18,019 bases of DNA from assembly GCA_050485385.1 (NCBI GenBank), contig JBJHBG010000104.1:1-18019 (forward strand), written 5' to 3'. This stretch comes from RECO01 sp050485385. GTDB lineage: Bacteria; Pseudomonadota; Alphaproteobacteria; Geminicoccales; Geminicoccaceae. Below are positions 1 to 9,057 of this stretch, in pieces. Below the pieces are notes generated by a model. The model was not told the DNA's origin, did no database searches, and worked only from the letters and a program-made list of their open reading frames with translations. Numbering within the stretch: position 1 is the stretch's first letter; the number at the start of each line of letters is the position of its first letter. A program made the translations under genes and the position numbers.

Positions 1-2
1 TC

Positions 3-1199
3 GTCGCCCGGCTGACACGCCTTGCCCCCGACCTCGGCGGTGCCTTCGTCGATGCCGGCGGCCTCGACGTGCTGGTTCGCCTGCCGGCCCGGCTGCGCCG
101 CCAGCGGCCGGCCGAGGGCACGCGCCAGCTGGTCCAGGGCGTGCGCGACGCGATCGCCGACAAGCCGCCGCGCGGCACGGTTCGCTGGCGCGTTGTCGGG
201 GGCTACCTCGACGTCCTCGGAGAGGGCACCGTGCCGGAGGTGGACGATACCGTACCGCCGGCCTTGCGGGCCGGTCTCGGCGAACGGGCCGCGCGGTTGT
301 TCCCGGGGTGGCCCGTGGCGCTGAAGGCCCCGGCCGCCGAGGTCGACGACGCGGTGCTGGTCGAGGCGGCCGAACGGCTCCGGCGGCGCCGCGATCTGTG
401 GTGCGAGCGGGCGGGTGCGCGCGGCGAGCCGGGGCCGGTCACCACCTTCGAGGAGCGGCTCGGCGCCGCCCTCGCCGGCCTCGGGCTCGATGCCGACACC
501 GCCATCGTGACCTCGGCGCGTCGCCGCCTGGAGGTCATCAAGCGGTTGGACGCCGCATGGCAGACGGCCGAGGCCCTGGAAGTCGAGGGCGCGGACGACC
601 CGTGGGATGCGGCGGGGGTGGCGGAGGATTGGGCCACGGCGCAGGAGAGCGAGATAACCCTCGCGGGTGGCGCCCGGCTCACCGTCGAGCCGACACGGGC
701 GCTGGTCGCCGTCGACGTCGACCGCGCGGCTAGCACCGCATCCGCGCGCGCCATCAACGAGGCGGCGGTGGCGGCGCTCGCCCGCACCATCGCCGTGCGT
801 CAGCTCGGCGGCCAGATGGTCGTCGACTTCCTCGACCCGGGCGGCGAGGGCCGGGCGGCGTTGCAGGCGGCCCTGGAGGCCGCCTTGCCGCCGAGCGGCA
901 GCCGCCTCGTCACCCTCCTCGGCGGCGGGCTCGCGGTGATCGAGCGACCCCGGCGGACCGCGGCGCTGCACGAGCGCTCGATGCCGGTGCGCGACGCCGC
1001 GACGCGGCTCCTGCGGGCCATGGGCGGGGCGCCGTTCTCTCGCTGGCGCGTCGCGCCCGACCTCGCCGCGTTCCTCGAGGCCCCCCGCGCGCGCACCCTG
1101 GCGGAGGCGTGGCTTGCCGCTTCCGGTCTCACGCTCCAGGTGGAGCGTGACGCCCATCTCGCCCCCGCCACCTTCGCCCGAGAGGACCATGGCGCCTGA
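3..1199 (+). CDS. Ribonuclease E/G family protein (5' end outside window)
   Basis: The frame is open from the window edge, so the N-terminus is missing; 398 residues are visible. RNase E/G enzymes are endoribonucleases that process rRNA and start mRNA decay. The first residues (GGAFVDAGG) match the end of the S1-like segment (AFVDIG in relatives). Further on, the two metal-binding aspartates are present: VAVDVD (Asp codon at 714) corresponds to AIDVNSG, and MVVDFLD (825 and 834) to VIDFIDM. The segment LGGGLAVIERPRRT matches the GLLEMSRQR region. The CPxC zinc-link that normally follows is absent: the visible protein has a single Cys, in another place. The C-terminus is short, with no degradosome scaffold. 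It overlaps yacG by 11 nt, an arrangement known from alphaproteobacteria, where maf often lies just upstream. The family is clear; whether to call it RNase E or G is not. Confidence 0.85.
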   Translation, partial: VARLTRLAPDLGGAFVDAGGLDVLVRLPARLRRQRPAEGTRQLVQGVRDAIADKPPRGTVRWRVVGGYLDVLGEGTVPEVDDTVPPALRAGLGERAARLFPGWPVALKAPAAEVDDAVLVEAAERLRRRRDLWCERAGARGEPGPVTTFEERLGAALAGLGLDADTAIVTSARRRLEVIKRLDAAWQTAEALEVEGADDPWDAAGVAEDWATAQESEITLAGGARLTVEPTRALVAVDVDRAASTASARAINEAAVAALARTIAVRQLGGQMVVDFLDPGGEGRAALQAALEAALPPSGSRLVTLLGGGLAVIERPRRTAALHERSMPVRDAATRLLRAMGGAPFSRWRVAPDLAAFLEAPRARTLAEAWLAASGLTLQVERDAHLAPATFAREDHGA

Positions 1200-1371
1200 G
1201 ACCCGCCGCAAGACCAAGACCCAACGCTGCCCAAATTGCGGCAAGCCGAGTGTCGCCGAGGTCAGGCCCTTCTGCTCGAAGCGCTGCCGCGACCTCGACC
1301 TCGCCCGCTGGCTGACCGGCGCCTACGCCATCCCCGTGGTCGAGGCCGACGAGCCGGAGGACGACGACTGA
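1189..1371 (+). CDS. yacG: YacG, zinc-finger DNA gyrase inhibitor
   Basis: This 60-aa protein matches YacG, a small zinc-binding protein that binds GyrB and inhibits DNA gyrase in E. coli. The four zinc ligands are visible as C14-x2-C17 (RCPNCGKP) and C29-x3-C33 (RPFCSKRC), followed by the conserved DLDLARWL segment and an acidic tail (EPEDDD). The ATG at 1189 is chosen because the motif begins 13 residues later and the length then fits the family; an in-frame upstream start at 1114 would add 25 residues lying inside the RNase gene. The start lies 11 nt before the RNase stop, so the two are probably translationally coupled. The spacing between the Cys pairs (11 residues) is shorter than in E. 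coli but usual for alphaproteobacteria, as far as I recall. Confidence 0.93.
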   Translation: MAPETRRKTKTQRCPNCGKPSVAEVRPFCSKRCRDLDLARWLTGAYAIPVVEADEPEDDD

Positions 1372-1372
1372 G

Positions 1373-2797
1373 TCAATCGCCGAGGCTCATGCGCAGGGGC
1401 GGCTCGACGCCTTCGGGGATGGGGCAGCGATAGGGGCTCTTCGCGGTCCGGCGGGCGAGGTCGGCCTTGGCGGCCGCGACGAGGCCCGGATCGGCCAAAG
1501 CGGCGCAGGCGGTGCCGGCCATGACCTTGGCGGCCATGGTCATCCCCTTCTTGGCGGCGGGCGTCTTGCCCTGGGCCGTGACCTGCCAGGAATGGCCGGG
1601 CGTGCCGATGGCAACGGTCGCGCAATGCGCCTGGACGGTCGGTACCGCCCAGCTCACGTCGCCGACGTCGGTCGAGCCCATCAAGGGTACCCCCGGCGCG
1701 TCGAGCGGGACGATGCCGTCGTGCAGCGGCCGGATCGCTTCGGCCGCGACGCCGGCAATGGCATAGGCTTGGTCGATGTCCTCGTCGCGGAGCGTCGCCT
1801 GGATCGCTCGGGCGAAGTCACGGTCCTCGGCATCGAACGGCGCCGGGCCCAGGCGCTCCATCTGCGCCTGCATCGCCTCTTCCAGCGGGCGGTTACCGAC
1901 CAAGTCGGAGACCGCGCTCAAGACCGTCCAACGCATCGTCGTCTCGGTCATGAGGGCCGCACCCTCGGCCACCTTCTTCACCCGCTCGACCAGCGTCAGC
2001 ATCGGCTCGCGGCTGCCGGCGCGGATGGCGTAGCGCACCCGCGCCTCGGCCTGAACCACGTTGGGCGCGATGCCCCCTGTGTCCATCAGCGCGTAGTGGA
2101 TGCGCGCATCCGGCGGCATGTGCTCGCGCATGTAGTTGACGCCGACGTTCATCAGCTCGACCGCATCCAGGGCACTGCGGCCGAGATGCGGCGAGGCGGC
2201 GGCATGCGAGGCGCGGCCGTGAAAGCGGAAGTCCATACGGCTGTTGGCGAGCGAACGGGCCGGCGCCACCCGGTTGAAGGCGCCGGGATGCCAAGTGATG
2301 GCGACGTCGACGTCGGCGAAGCAGCCGGCGCGCACCATGAACGCCTTGGCGGCACCGCCCTCCTCGGCCGGGCAGCCATAGTAGCGCACCCGCCCGGCGA
2401 TACCGTTGGCGGCGAGCCAGTCCTTCACCGCCGTCGCCGCGAGCAGGGCCGCCGCACCCAGCAGGTTGTGGCCGCAGCCATGACCGTTGCCGCCGGGCGC
2501 GAGGGGGCGGGGCTCGGCGATCCCGGCTTCCTGGCTGAGGCCGGGCAGGGCGTCGTACTCGCCCAGAATGGCGATGACGGGGCCGTCCTCGCCAGCCTCG
2601 CCCATCACCGCGGTCGGAATGCCGGCAAGTGCGGTGGTGACGGTGAAGCCCTCGGCCTTCAGCGCCGCCTCGTGCTCGGCCGCCGAGCGGAACTCGGCGT
2701 AGAGCAGCTCCGGCGTGCCCCAAACGCGATCGCTCAGCGCCTCGAAGCGCTCGCGCTTCGCCTCGACCTCGTCCCACACCCGTTCCGTGTTCCGCAT
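1373..2797 (-). CDS. M20 family amidohydrolase/peptidase, AbgB-like
   Basis: This 474-aa protein is a metal-dependent amidohydrolase of family M20 (M20D type). Relatives cleave acyl or amide bonds, for example p-aminobenzoyl-glutamate (AbgB) or N-acyl amino acids; the substrate here cannot be read. Metal-site motifs are HGCGHN (residues 106-111), PAEEGG (143-148), TWHPG (169-172), and near the C-terminus GSTDVGDVSW followed by GTPGHSW. A dimerisation domain lies between, starting near FRFHGRASHAA. Length matches AbgB-type proteins. I prefer the ATG at 2797; a GTG at 2803 is possible. Upstream, GGAGG lies 10 nt from the ATG and 4 nt from the GTG. The gene is 52 nt downstream of the ACT-like gene and may share its transcript. 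Its stop is one base from the yacG stop on the other strand. Confidence 0.9.
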   Translation of the reverse strand: MRNTERVWDEVEAKRERFEALSDRVWGTPELLYAEFRSAAEHEAALKAEGFTVTTALAGIPTAVMGEAGEDGPVIAILGEYDALPGLSQEAGIAEPRPLAPGGNGHGCGHNLLGAAALLAATAVKDWLAANGIAGRVRYYGCPAEEGGAAKAFMVRAGCFADVDVAITWHPGAFNRVAPARSLANSRMDFRFHGRASHAAASPHLGRSALDAVELMNVGVNYMREHMPPDARIHYALMDTGGIAPNVVQAEARVRYAIRAGSREPMLTLVERVKKVAEGAALMTETTMRWTVLSAVSDLVGNRPLEEAMQAQMERLGPAPFDAEDRDFARAIQATLRDEDIDQAYAIAGVAAEAIRPLHDGIVPLDAPGVPLMGSTDVGDVSWAVPTVQAHCATVAIGTPGHSWQVTAQGKTPAAKKGMTMAAKVMAGTACAALADPGLVAAAKADLARRTAKSPYRCPIPEGVEPPLRMSLGD

Positions 2798-2849
2798 TGC
2801 CACCTTTCCTCCGCTTGCGCGGCGAAGGTGGCGGGCGGCGGCGGTGCGG

Positions 2850-3104
2850 TCAATCGGCGCCGGCTTTGGCGGCGATCAGCACGTCGTCGACGTCGACCAG
2901 ACGGCAAAGCCCGTGGTGCAGCTTCTCGACCAGCCTCGGGTCCTCGCCGGCCACGTGCAGGTCGATCAGGAGCCCGATCCCGGGCTCGACATGGGTATGG
3001 CAGCGGGCGGGCACGACGCCGTGGCGGGCGAGCAGGTCGAACACGCGGGAGAGAACGTGGGGCGACGGAGCGGCCTGAACCGCGAAACACGTAACGGAGG
3101 ACAT
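2850..3104 (-). CDS. Small ACT-domain-like protein
   Basis: This 84-aa protein looks like a single free-standing ACT-type domain. A first strand (SVTCFAVQAAPSPHVLSRVF) leads into a helix, then the strand GIGLLIDLHVAGEDPRLVEK, and it ends in LCRLVDVDDVLIAA. That ending resembles the L.KL.DV..V pattern of regulatory ACT domains such as the acetolactate synthase small subunit. ACT domains usually bind amino acids and regulate a partner enzyme; no ligand is visible here. It starts with ATG and is followed after 52 nt by the M20 amidohydrolase, so a regulatory link with that enzyme is possible but is inference. Codon third positions are strongly G/C, as in neighbouring genes. The fold assignment is by pattern only and it could be an uncharacterised ferredoxin-like protein. 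Confidence 0.7.
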   Translation of the reverse strand: MSSVTCFAVQAAPSPHVLSRVFDLLARHGVVPARCHTHVEPGIGLLIDLHVAGEDPRLVEKLHHGLCRLVDVDDVLIAAKAGAD

Positions 3105-3149
3105 GGAACGGCTCCGGAATGCGGAGGGATCGGGATGCGTTTCGGCCCG

Positions 3150-3165
3150 ACGCTCAGACGAGCGC
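3150..3165 (-). promoter_or_regulatory. Short stem-loop in the leader of the ACT-like gene
   Basis: Read on the minus strand, GCGCTC-GTCT-GAGCGT forms a 6-bp stem (one G-U pair) with a 4-nt loop, about 45 nt before the ATG of the ACT-like gene. No run of T follows, so it is not a classical terminator. The rest of the 132-nt gap (3105-3236) holds no gene I can support. The hairpin may be chance in such GC-rich DNA. Confidence 0.25.
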
Positions 3166-3236
3166 CGGGTGACTAATTCGCCGAAGGGTGAACCCCTGTT
3201 CCATGGTCTCAGAATGACCCGAAGCGGCCCCCGAGG

Positions 3237-3722
3237 TCAATCGCCCTTTCCGCCGGCCGGCACCTTGCCGCCGGTGAGCTGGGCGAGATGCGCAAGCCCG
3301 GTCTGCGCCACGCGGTAGCGGCCGCGCTGCACCTGAAAGGCGCGCTTGGCGAGCAGGTTCTGCTTCACCGACTGCGAGGCGTTGCCGACCTTGATGCCCT
3401 GATCGACGAGGTGGCGGTTGGCATCGGCCGTCGTGAAGGTCCGCTCGGCGTTGCTCGCCTGGACGTACCAGCCGGCGAGCAGCATGCGGTCGACGTCGGT
3501 GGCGTTGCGGGGCAGGGCATGGAGCAACGCCCCGATACTGCCCGCCGCGTCCGTCTCCGCCGCCGCGTCCGGTGCGGTTTCGGCCATGTCGGGCGCTTTA
3601 CGTGCGCCCTCCACCAGCCGGTGCAGGAGCTGCTCGATGCGCGCGCCATAAGTCTGGACGAAGGCCTCGCTGCCCTCGACCTCGAACTCCCGCGCCTGCA
3701 GGTTCACCCTCAGCTTGGCCAT
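3237..3722 (-). CDS. Conserved hypothetical protein with predicted winged-helix C-terminus
   Basis: I do not recognise a named family. The 161-aa product begins with a compact segment (KLRVNLQAREFEVEGSEAFV, followed by a helix with ARIEQLLHRL). An Ala/Asp/Glu-rich linker follows at about residues 45-75. The C-terminal part reads as alpha-helical with a final beta-wing (TTADANRHLVDQGIKVGN, then SQSVKQNLLAKRAFQV and RGRYRVAQTGLAHLAQL), which resembles a winged-helix DNA-binding domain. The ATG at 3722 is preferred because GGAA sits 6 nt upstream; an in-frame ATG at 3734 has no visible ribosome site. The gene lies 53 nt after the thioesterase and ends the valS-aminopeptidase-thioesterase string. 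No signal peptide or membrane segment is visible. It is clearly coding by codon bias and relatives likely exist, but the function is unknown. Confidence 0.75.
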   Translation of the reverse strand: MAKLRVNLQAREFEVEGSEAFVQTYGARIEQLLHRLVEGARKAPDMAETAPDAAAETDAAGSIGALLHALPRNATDVDRMLLAGWYVQASNAERTFTTADANRHLVDQGIKVGNASQSVKQNLLAKRAFQVQRGRYRVAQTGLAHLAQLTGGKVPAGGKGD

Positions 3723-3775
3723 GCCGCGTTCCATGCGGCCATGATGCGGCTGGAGAGCCTGTGGATCAAGCGCGC

Positions 3776-4213
3776 TCAGCGCTGGATCGCTTGCATCGCC
3801 CGCCGGACGGGAGCCGGGATCGCCCGCGGCTTCTGCGTCGCCCGCTCGACGAAGACGTGGACGAAATGGCCGTCGGCGGCCGCCGCTTCGGGCACGCCTT
3901 CCTTGAAGAGGCCGATCTCGTAGCGCACCGAGGAGGTGCCGAGATGGCCGATCCTGAGGCCGGCGTCGATGCGGTCGGGGTAGCGGATCGAGGCGTGGAA
4001 GCGGCACCCGGTCTCGACCGCGACGCCGATCACCGCCGCGGTGAACGGGTCGAAGTCCGCCTCGTTCATCAGGAAGTCGGCGATCAGCGTATCGAAATAG
4101 CTGTAGTAGACCACGTTGTTGACGTGGCCGTAGAGGTCGTTGTCCATCCAGCGCGTCTGGAGTCGGATCACGTAGGGATAGGCGTCGAGCCGAGGGGGCG
4201 GGGTGCGGGCCAC
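3776..4213 (-). CDS. Acyl-CoA thioesterase, hotdog fold (4HBT/FadM-like)
   Basis: This 145-aa protein belongs to the 4-hydroxybenzoyl-CoA thioesterase family of hotdog enzymes, which hydrolyse acyl-CoA thioesters in the cytoplasm. The active-site signature is visible near the N-terminus as TRWMDNDLYGHVNNVVYYSYFD, whose Asp residues and GHVNN match the FadM/YbgC pattern. The second half shows the expected strands (CRFHASIRYPDRIDAGLRI, then SSVRYEIGLFKEG and HFVHVFVERATQKPRAIP). The start is a GTG 3 nt after the TGA of the aminopeptidase gene, with GGAGA 7 nt upstream inside that gene, so translation is probably coupled. The substrate cannot be predicted; the similarity is to long-chain or aromatic acyl-CoA thioesterases in general. 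Confidence 0.87.
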   Translation of the reverse strand: MARTPPPRLDAYPYVIRLQTRWMDNDLYGHVNNVVYYSYFDTLIADFLMNEADFDPFTAAVIGVAVETGCRFHASIRYPDRIDAGLRIGHLGTSSVRYEIGLFKEGVPEAAAADGHFVHVFVERATQKPRAIPAPVRRAMQAIQR

Positions 4214-4216
4214 GGC

Positions 4217-5595
4217 TCAGTCTCCGTAGCGCCGCTCGATCAGGCGGTAGAGCGCGAACAGCGCCGTCGCCTCGCCGCCCTTGGGCCGGCCGGGCTGGCC
4301 GTTCGGGTTGTGGCCGTAGATGTCGAGATGCGCCCAGCGCTCGCCCGCGACGAACTCGTGCAGGAAGATCGCCGCCGTGATGGCGCCGGCGAAGCCGCCC
4401 GAGCCGGTGTTGTTGATGTCCGCCGTCTGGCTCTCCAGCATCTTGCGGTAGGGTGCATGGAGCGGCAGGCGCCAGACGGGGTCGCGCGCCTCGGCGGCGG
4501 CCTCGGCGAAGGCGGCGGCAAGGCCGTCGTCGGGGGTGAACAGCGCCGGCAGGTCCGGCCCCAGTGCCACCCGTGCGGCACCGGTGAGCGTCGCCGCGTC
4601 GATCACGAGGTCCGGGCTCTCCTCGAAGGCGAGCGTGAGCGCATCGGCCAGGACCAGCCGGCCTTCGGCGTCGGTGTTGCCGATCTCGACGCTCGTGCCC
4701 TGGCGCGTCGCGATGACGTCGCCCGGTCGGAAGGCATCGCCCGAGATGGCGTTCTCCACCGCCGGAATCAGCACGCGCAGGCGAACCGGCAGCCCCGCCG
4801 CCATGATCGCCTGGGCAAGGGCCAGCATCACCGCGGCCCCGCCCATGTCCTTCTTCATCAAGAGCATGTTCGAGGCGGGCTTGATGTCGAGCCCGCCCGT
4901 GTCGAAGCACACCCCCTTGCCGATCAGGGTCAGCTTGGGCTGCGCCGGATCGCCCCAGCGGAGGTCGACCAGCCGCGGCGCCCGACTGCTGGCGCGGCCG
5001 ACCGCATGGATGGCGGGGAAGTTGCGCTGGAGCAGGTCGTCGCCCTCGATCACCTCGATCTCGGCGCCGACGGCTTCGGCCACCGTGCGCGCGGCCTGGG
5101 CCAGCTCGGCCGGCCCCATCAGGTTGGCCGGCGTGTTGACGAGGTCGCGGCCGAAGGCTGCCGCCACCGCCAGCCGCTCGGCCCGGCGCATGGCCGGCGA
5201 GCCGCGGTCGACGGCGAGCCGGACCCGCTTCGCGTCGGCGCTCGGTCGGTAGCGATAGCGGTCGAGCGCGAAACCGAGGGCGGCGACGTCGGCCGGCACC
5301 GTGCTCGCCCCGGCGAGGCGGTACGTGCCCGGCGGCAGGCGCTTCATGGCCGCGGCGGAAACGAAGGGCGAGCCGGCGTCGTCGACGATGCCGACGGCAC
5401 CGAGAAGGGCACCGTCCGGCCCCGGCAGCAGTGCGCTCGCCCCGGCCTTGCCGGTGAACCCGGTCGCGTCCAGCCAAGCATTGGTGGCAGCGGGCCAAGC
5501 GCTGCGGATGCCGTCCAACTCGCCCGGCTCGACCAACCAGATCTCGGGCAGGGTTGCGTCGGCGGCGAGGTCGACCAAGGTGTCGCGCGTGGCCA

Positions 5596-5596
<1 letters not shown>
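4217..5596 (-). CDS. M17 family leucyl aminopeptidase
   Basis: This 459-aa protein is a two-metal aminopeptidase of family M17 that removes N-terminal residues from peptides in the cytoplasm. All metal and catalytic residues of the family are present: K227 and D232 in GKGVCFDTGG, catalytic K239, D250 in KKDMGGAA, and D309, E311 and R313 in NTDAEGR. Residues 1 to about 150 form the divergent N-terminal domain. The ATG at 5596 overlaps the valS TGA by one base (TGATG), indicating coupled translation. The thioesterase follows after 3 nt. It is shorter than E. coli PepA (about 500 aa) and nearer to PepB-type enzymes, so I give no gene symbol. Co-transcription with valS suggests a general amino-acid supply role, which is inference. 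Confidence 0.94.
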
Positions 5597-8229
<2,633 letters not shown>

Positions 8230-8237
8230 GGGCTCGC

Positions 8238-8255
8238 TCGAGGGAGGTTACTCGA
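8238..8255 (-). promoter_or_regulatory. Small inverted repeat just upstream of the valS start
   Basis: TCGAG (8238-8242) pairs with CTCGA (8251-8255) around an 8-nt loop. On the valS transcript the loop and its edge read UAACCUCC, which resembles the anti-Shine-Dalgarno end of 16S rRNA. The right arm ends 8 nt before the valS ATG, where a Shine-Dalgarno would be expected and none is seen. A role in valS translation is speculative. Confidence 0.25.
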
Positions 8256-8261
8256 AGTCAC

Positions 8262-8280
8262 GCGGTTCTAGAGGAACCGC
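8262..8280 (-). terminator. Perfect 7-bp hairpin between popZ and valS
   Basis: GCGGTTC (8262-8268) and GAACCGC (8274-8280) form a perfect stem with a 5-nt loop, 26 nt past the popZ stop. No T-run follows on the minus strand, so this would be a pause site, an mRNA 3'-end stabiliser or a weak terminator rather than a classical intrinsic terminator. It could also be a protein-binding palindrome ahead of valS. Confidence 0.4.
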
Positions 8281-8306
8281 CCGCCCCCTTCAAGCGAGCC
8301 GCCGGC

Positions 8307-8960
8307 TCACTCCGGCTGCGCGTCGCGCACCAGCTTCTTGATCTCGCGCTCGACGATGCGCTCGACCAGCGGCGGCAGGTTGTCGTCGAGCCAGGACTTC
8401 AACTCGGGCCGTACGAGGTCCGCGAGAAAGGTCTCGATCGACCGGTTGCCGCCGGTGACGGCCGCGCCGGGCGCCATCGCCGCCGACAGGCGCTGCAGCG
8501 CACCGCTGGCGGCGCTGGCGGCACCGCTGTCGAGCAGCACCTCGGTGAGATGATCCATCATCACCGCCGCCTCCGGGCTCGCGGCGGTCGCGGGCTCGCT
8601 CTCGGCCGCCATCTCGTCCTCCTCGTCGGGGCTCTCGGTCCAAGGGGCATCCGCCGCGACCTCGAACGCCGTCTCCAGGTCGTCGTCGGTGGCGTCGCCT
8701 GCCCCAGTCTCGTCCGCCCCAGTCTCGTCCGCCGCGGTGAGTTCCAGGAAATCGTCGGCCGCATCGGCCAAGTCTTCTCCGGTCTCGTCGTCGGCGCCGA
8801 GGTCCATCACGTCCTCGTCCGCCGTCTCCAGGGCCGCGCGCGGTGGCGAGGCAGGCGCCTGGGCGCGCGGCTCCTCCACCTCGTCTTCGGCGATGATCTT
8901 GCGGATGGAGGAAAGGATCTCGTCCATCGAGGGCTCGTCGACGGTCTCGCCGTTGCTCAT
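8307..8960 (-). CDS. popZ: PopZ/DUF2497 polar organizing protein
   Basis: This 217-aa protein matches PopZ, the alphaproteobacterial protein that assembles into a cell-pole matrix and anchors the chromosome origin through ParB and other clients. The conserved N-terminal helix is visible at about residues 9-27 (EPSMDEILSSIRKIIAEDE). A long acidic, disordered middle rich in Asp, Glu, Ala and Thr follows, and then the C-terminal oligomerisation helices (SIETFLADLVRPELKSWLDD, then LPPLVERIVEREIKKLV). The ATG at 8960 is chosen because GGAG lies 7 nt upstream and the conserved domain begins just after it; an upstream start at 8990 is unlikely. Neighbours are a Pcm-like gene upstream and valS downstream. 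The acidic middle contains a 15-bp tandem repeat encoding ADETG twice. Confidence 0.92.
   Translation of the reverse strand: MSNGETVDEPSMDEILSSIRKIIAEDEVEEPRAQAPASPPRAALETADEDVMDLGADDETGEDLADAADDFLELTAADETGADETGAGDATDDDLETAFEVAADAPWTESPDEEDEMAAESEPATAASPEAAVMMDHLTEVLLDSGAASAASGALQRLSAAMAPGAAVTGGNRSIETFLADLVRPELKSWLDDNLPPLVERIVEREIKKLVRDAQPE
8701..8730. repeat. 15-bp perfect tandem duplication inside popZ
   Basis: The unit gccccagtctcgtcc occurs twice in a row at 8701-8715 and 8716-8730. It keeps the popZ frame and encodes ADETG-ADETG in the acidic linker. Slippage at such a repeat would lengthen or shorten the linker by five residues without a frameshift. Confidence 0.9.
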
Positions 8961-9034
8961 GGCGGTGCTCCGAGGCTCGGTGCGCCCCACGACGCACCCG
9001 ATCAGCTTGCACGACGAGCAGTAGCGTTGGAGGG

Positions 9035-9049
9035 TTAACGCCCGGTAAA
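9035..9049. promoter_or_regulatory. CtrA-like box (TTAA-N7-TAAA) upstream of popZ
   Basis: TTAA (9035-9038), seven bases, then TAAA (9046-9049) differs at one half-site base from TTAA-N7-TTAA, the binding site of the alphaproteobacterial cell-cycle regulator CtrA. It lies about 75 nt upstream of the popZ ATG, in the 97-nt gap between the pcm-like gene and popZ. A/T-rich words are rare in this DNA, which makes it stand out, but one imperfect site is weak evidence. Confidence 0.3.
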
Positions 9050-9057
9050 GAGTCGGC

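Noticed and set aside
3208..3237. TTGACC at the stop of the 161-aa gene as a promoter for the ACT-like gene.
   Set aside because: With a 17-nt spacer the -10 would be TCATTC, a poor match. The TTGA is explained by the stop codon context.
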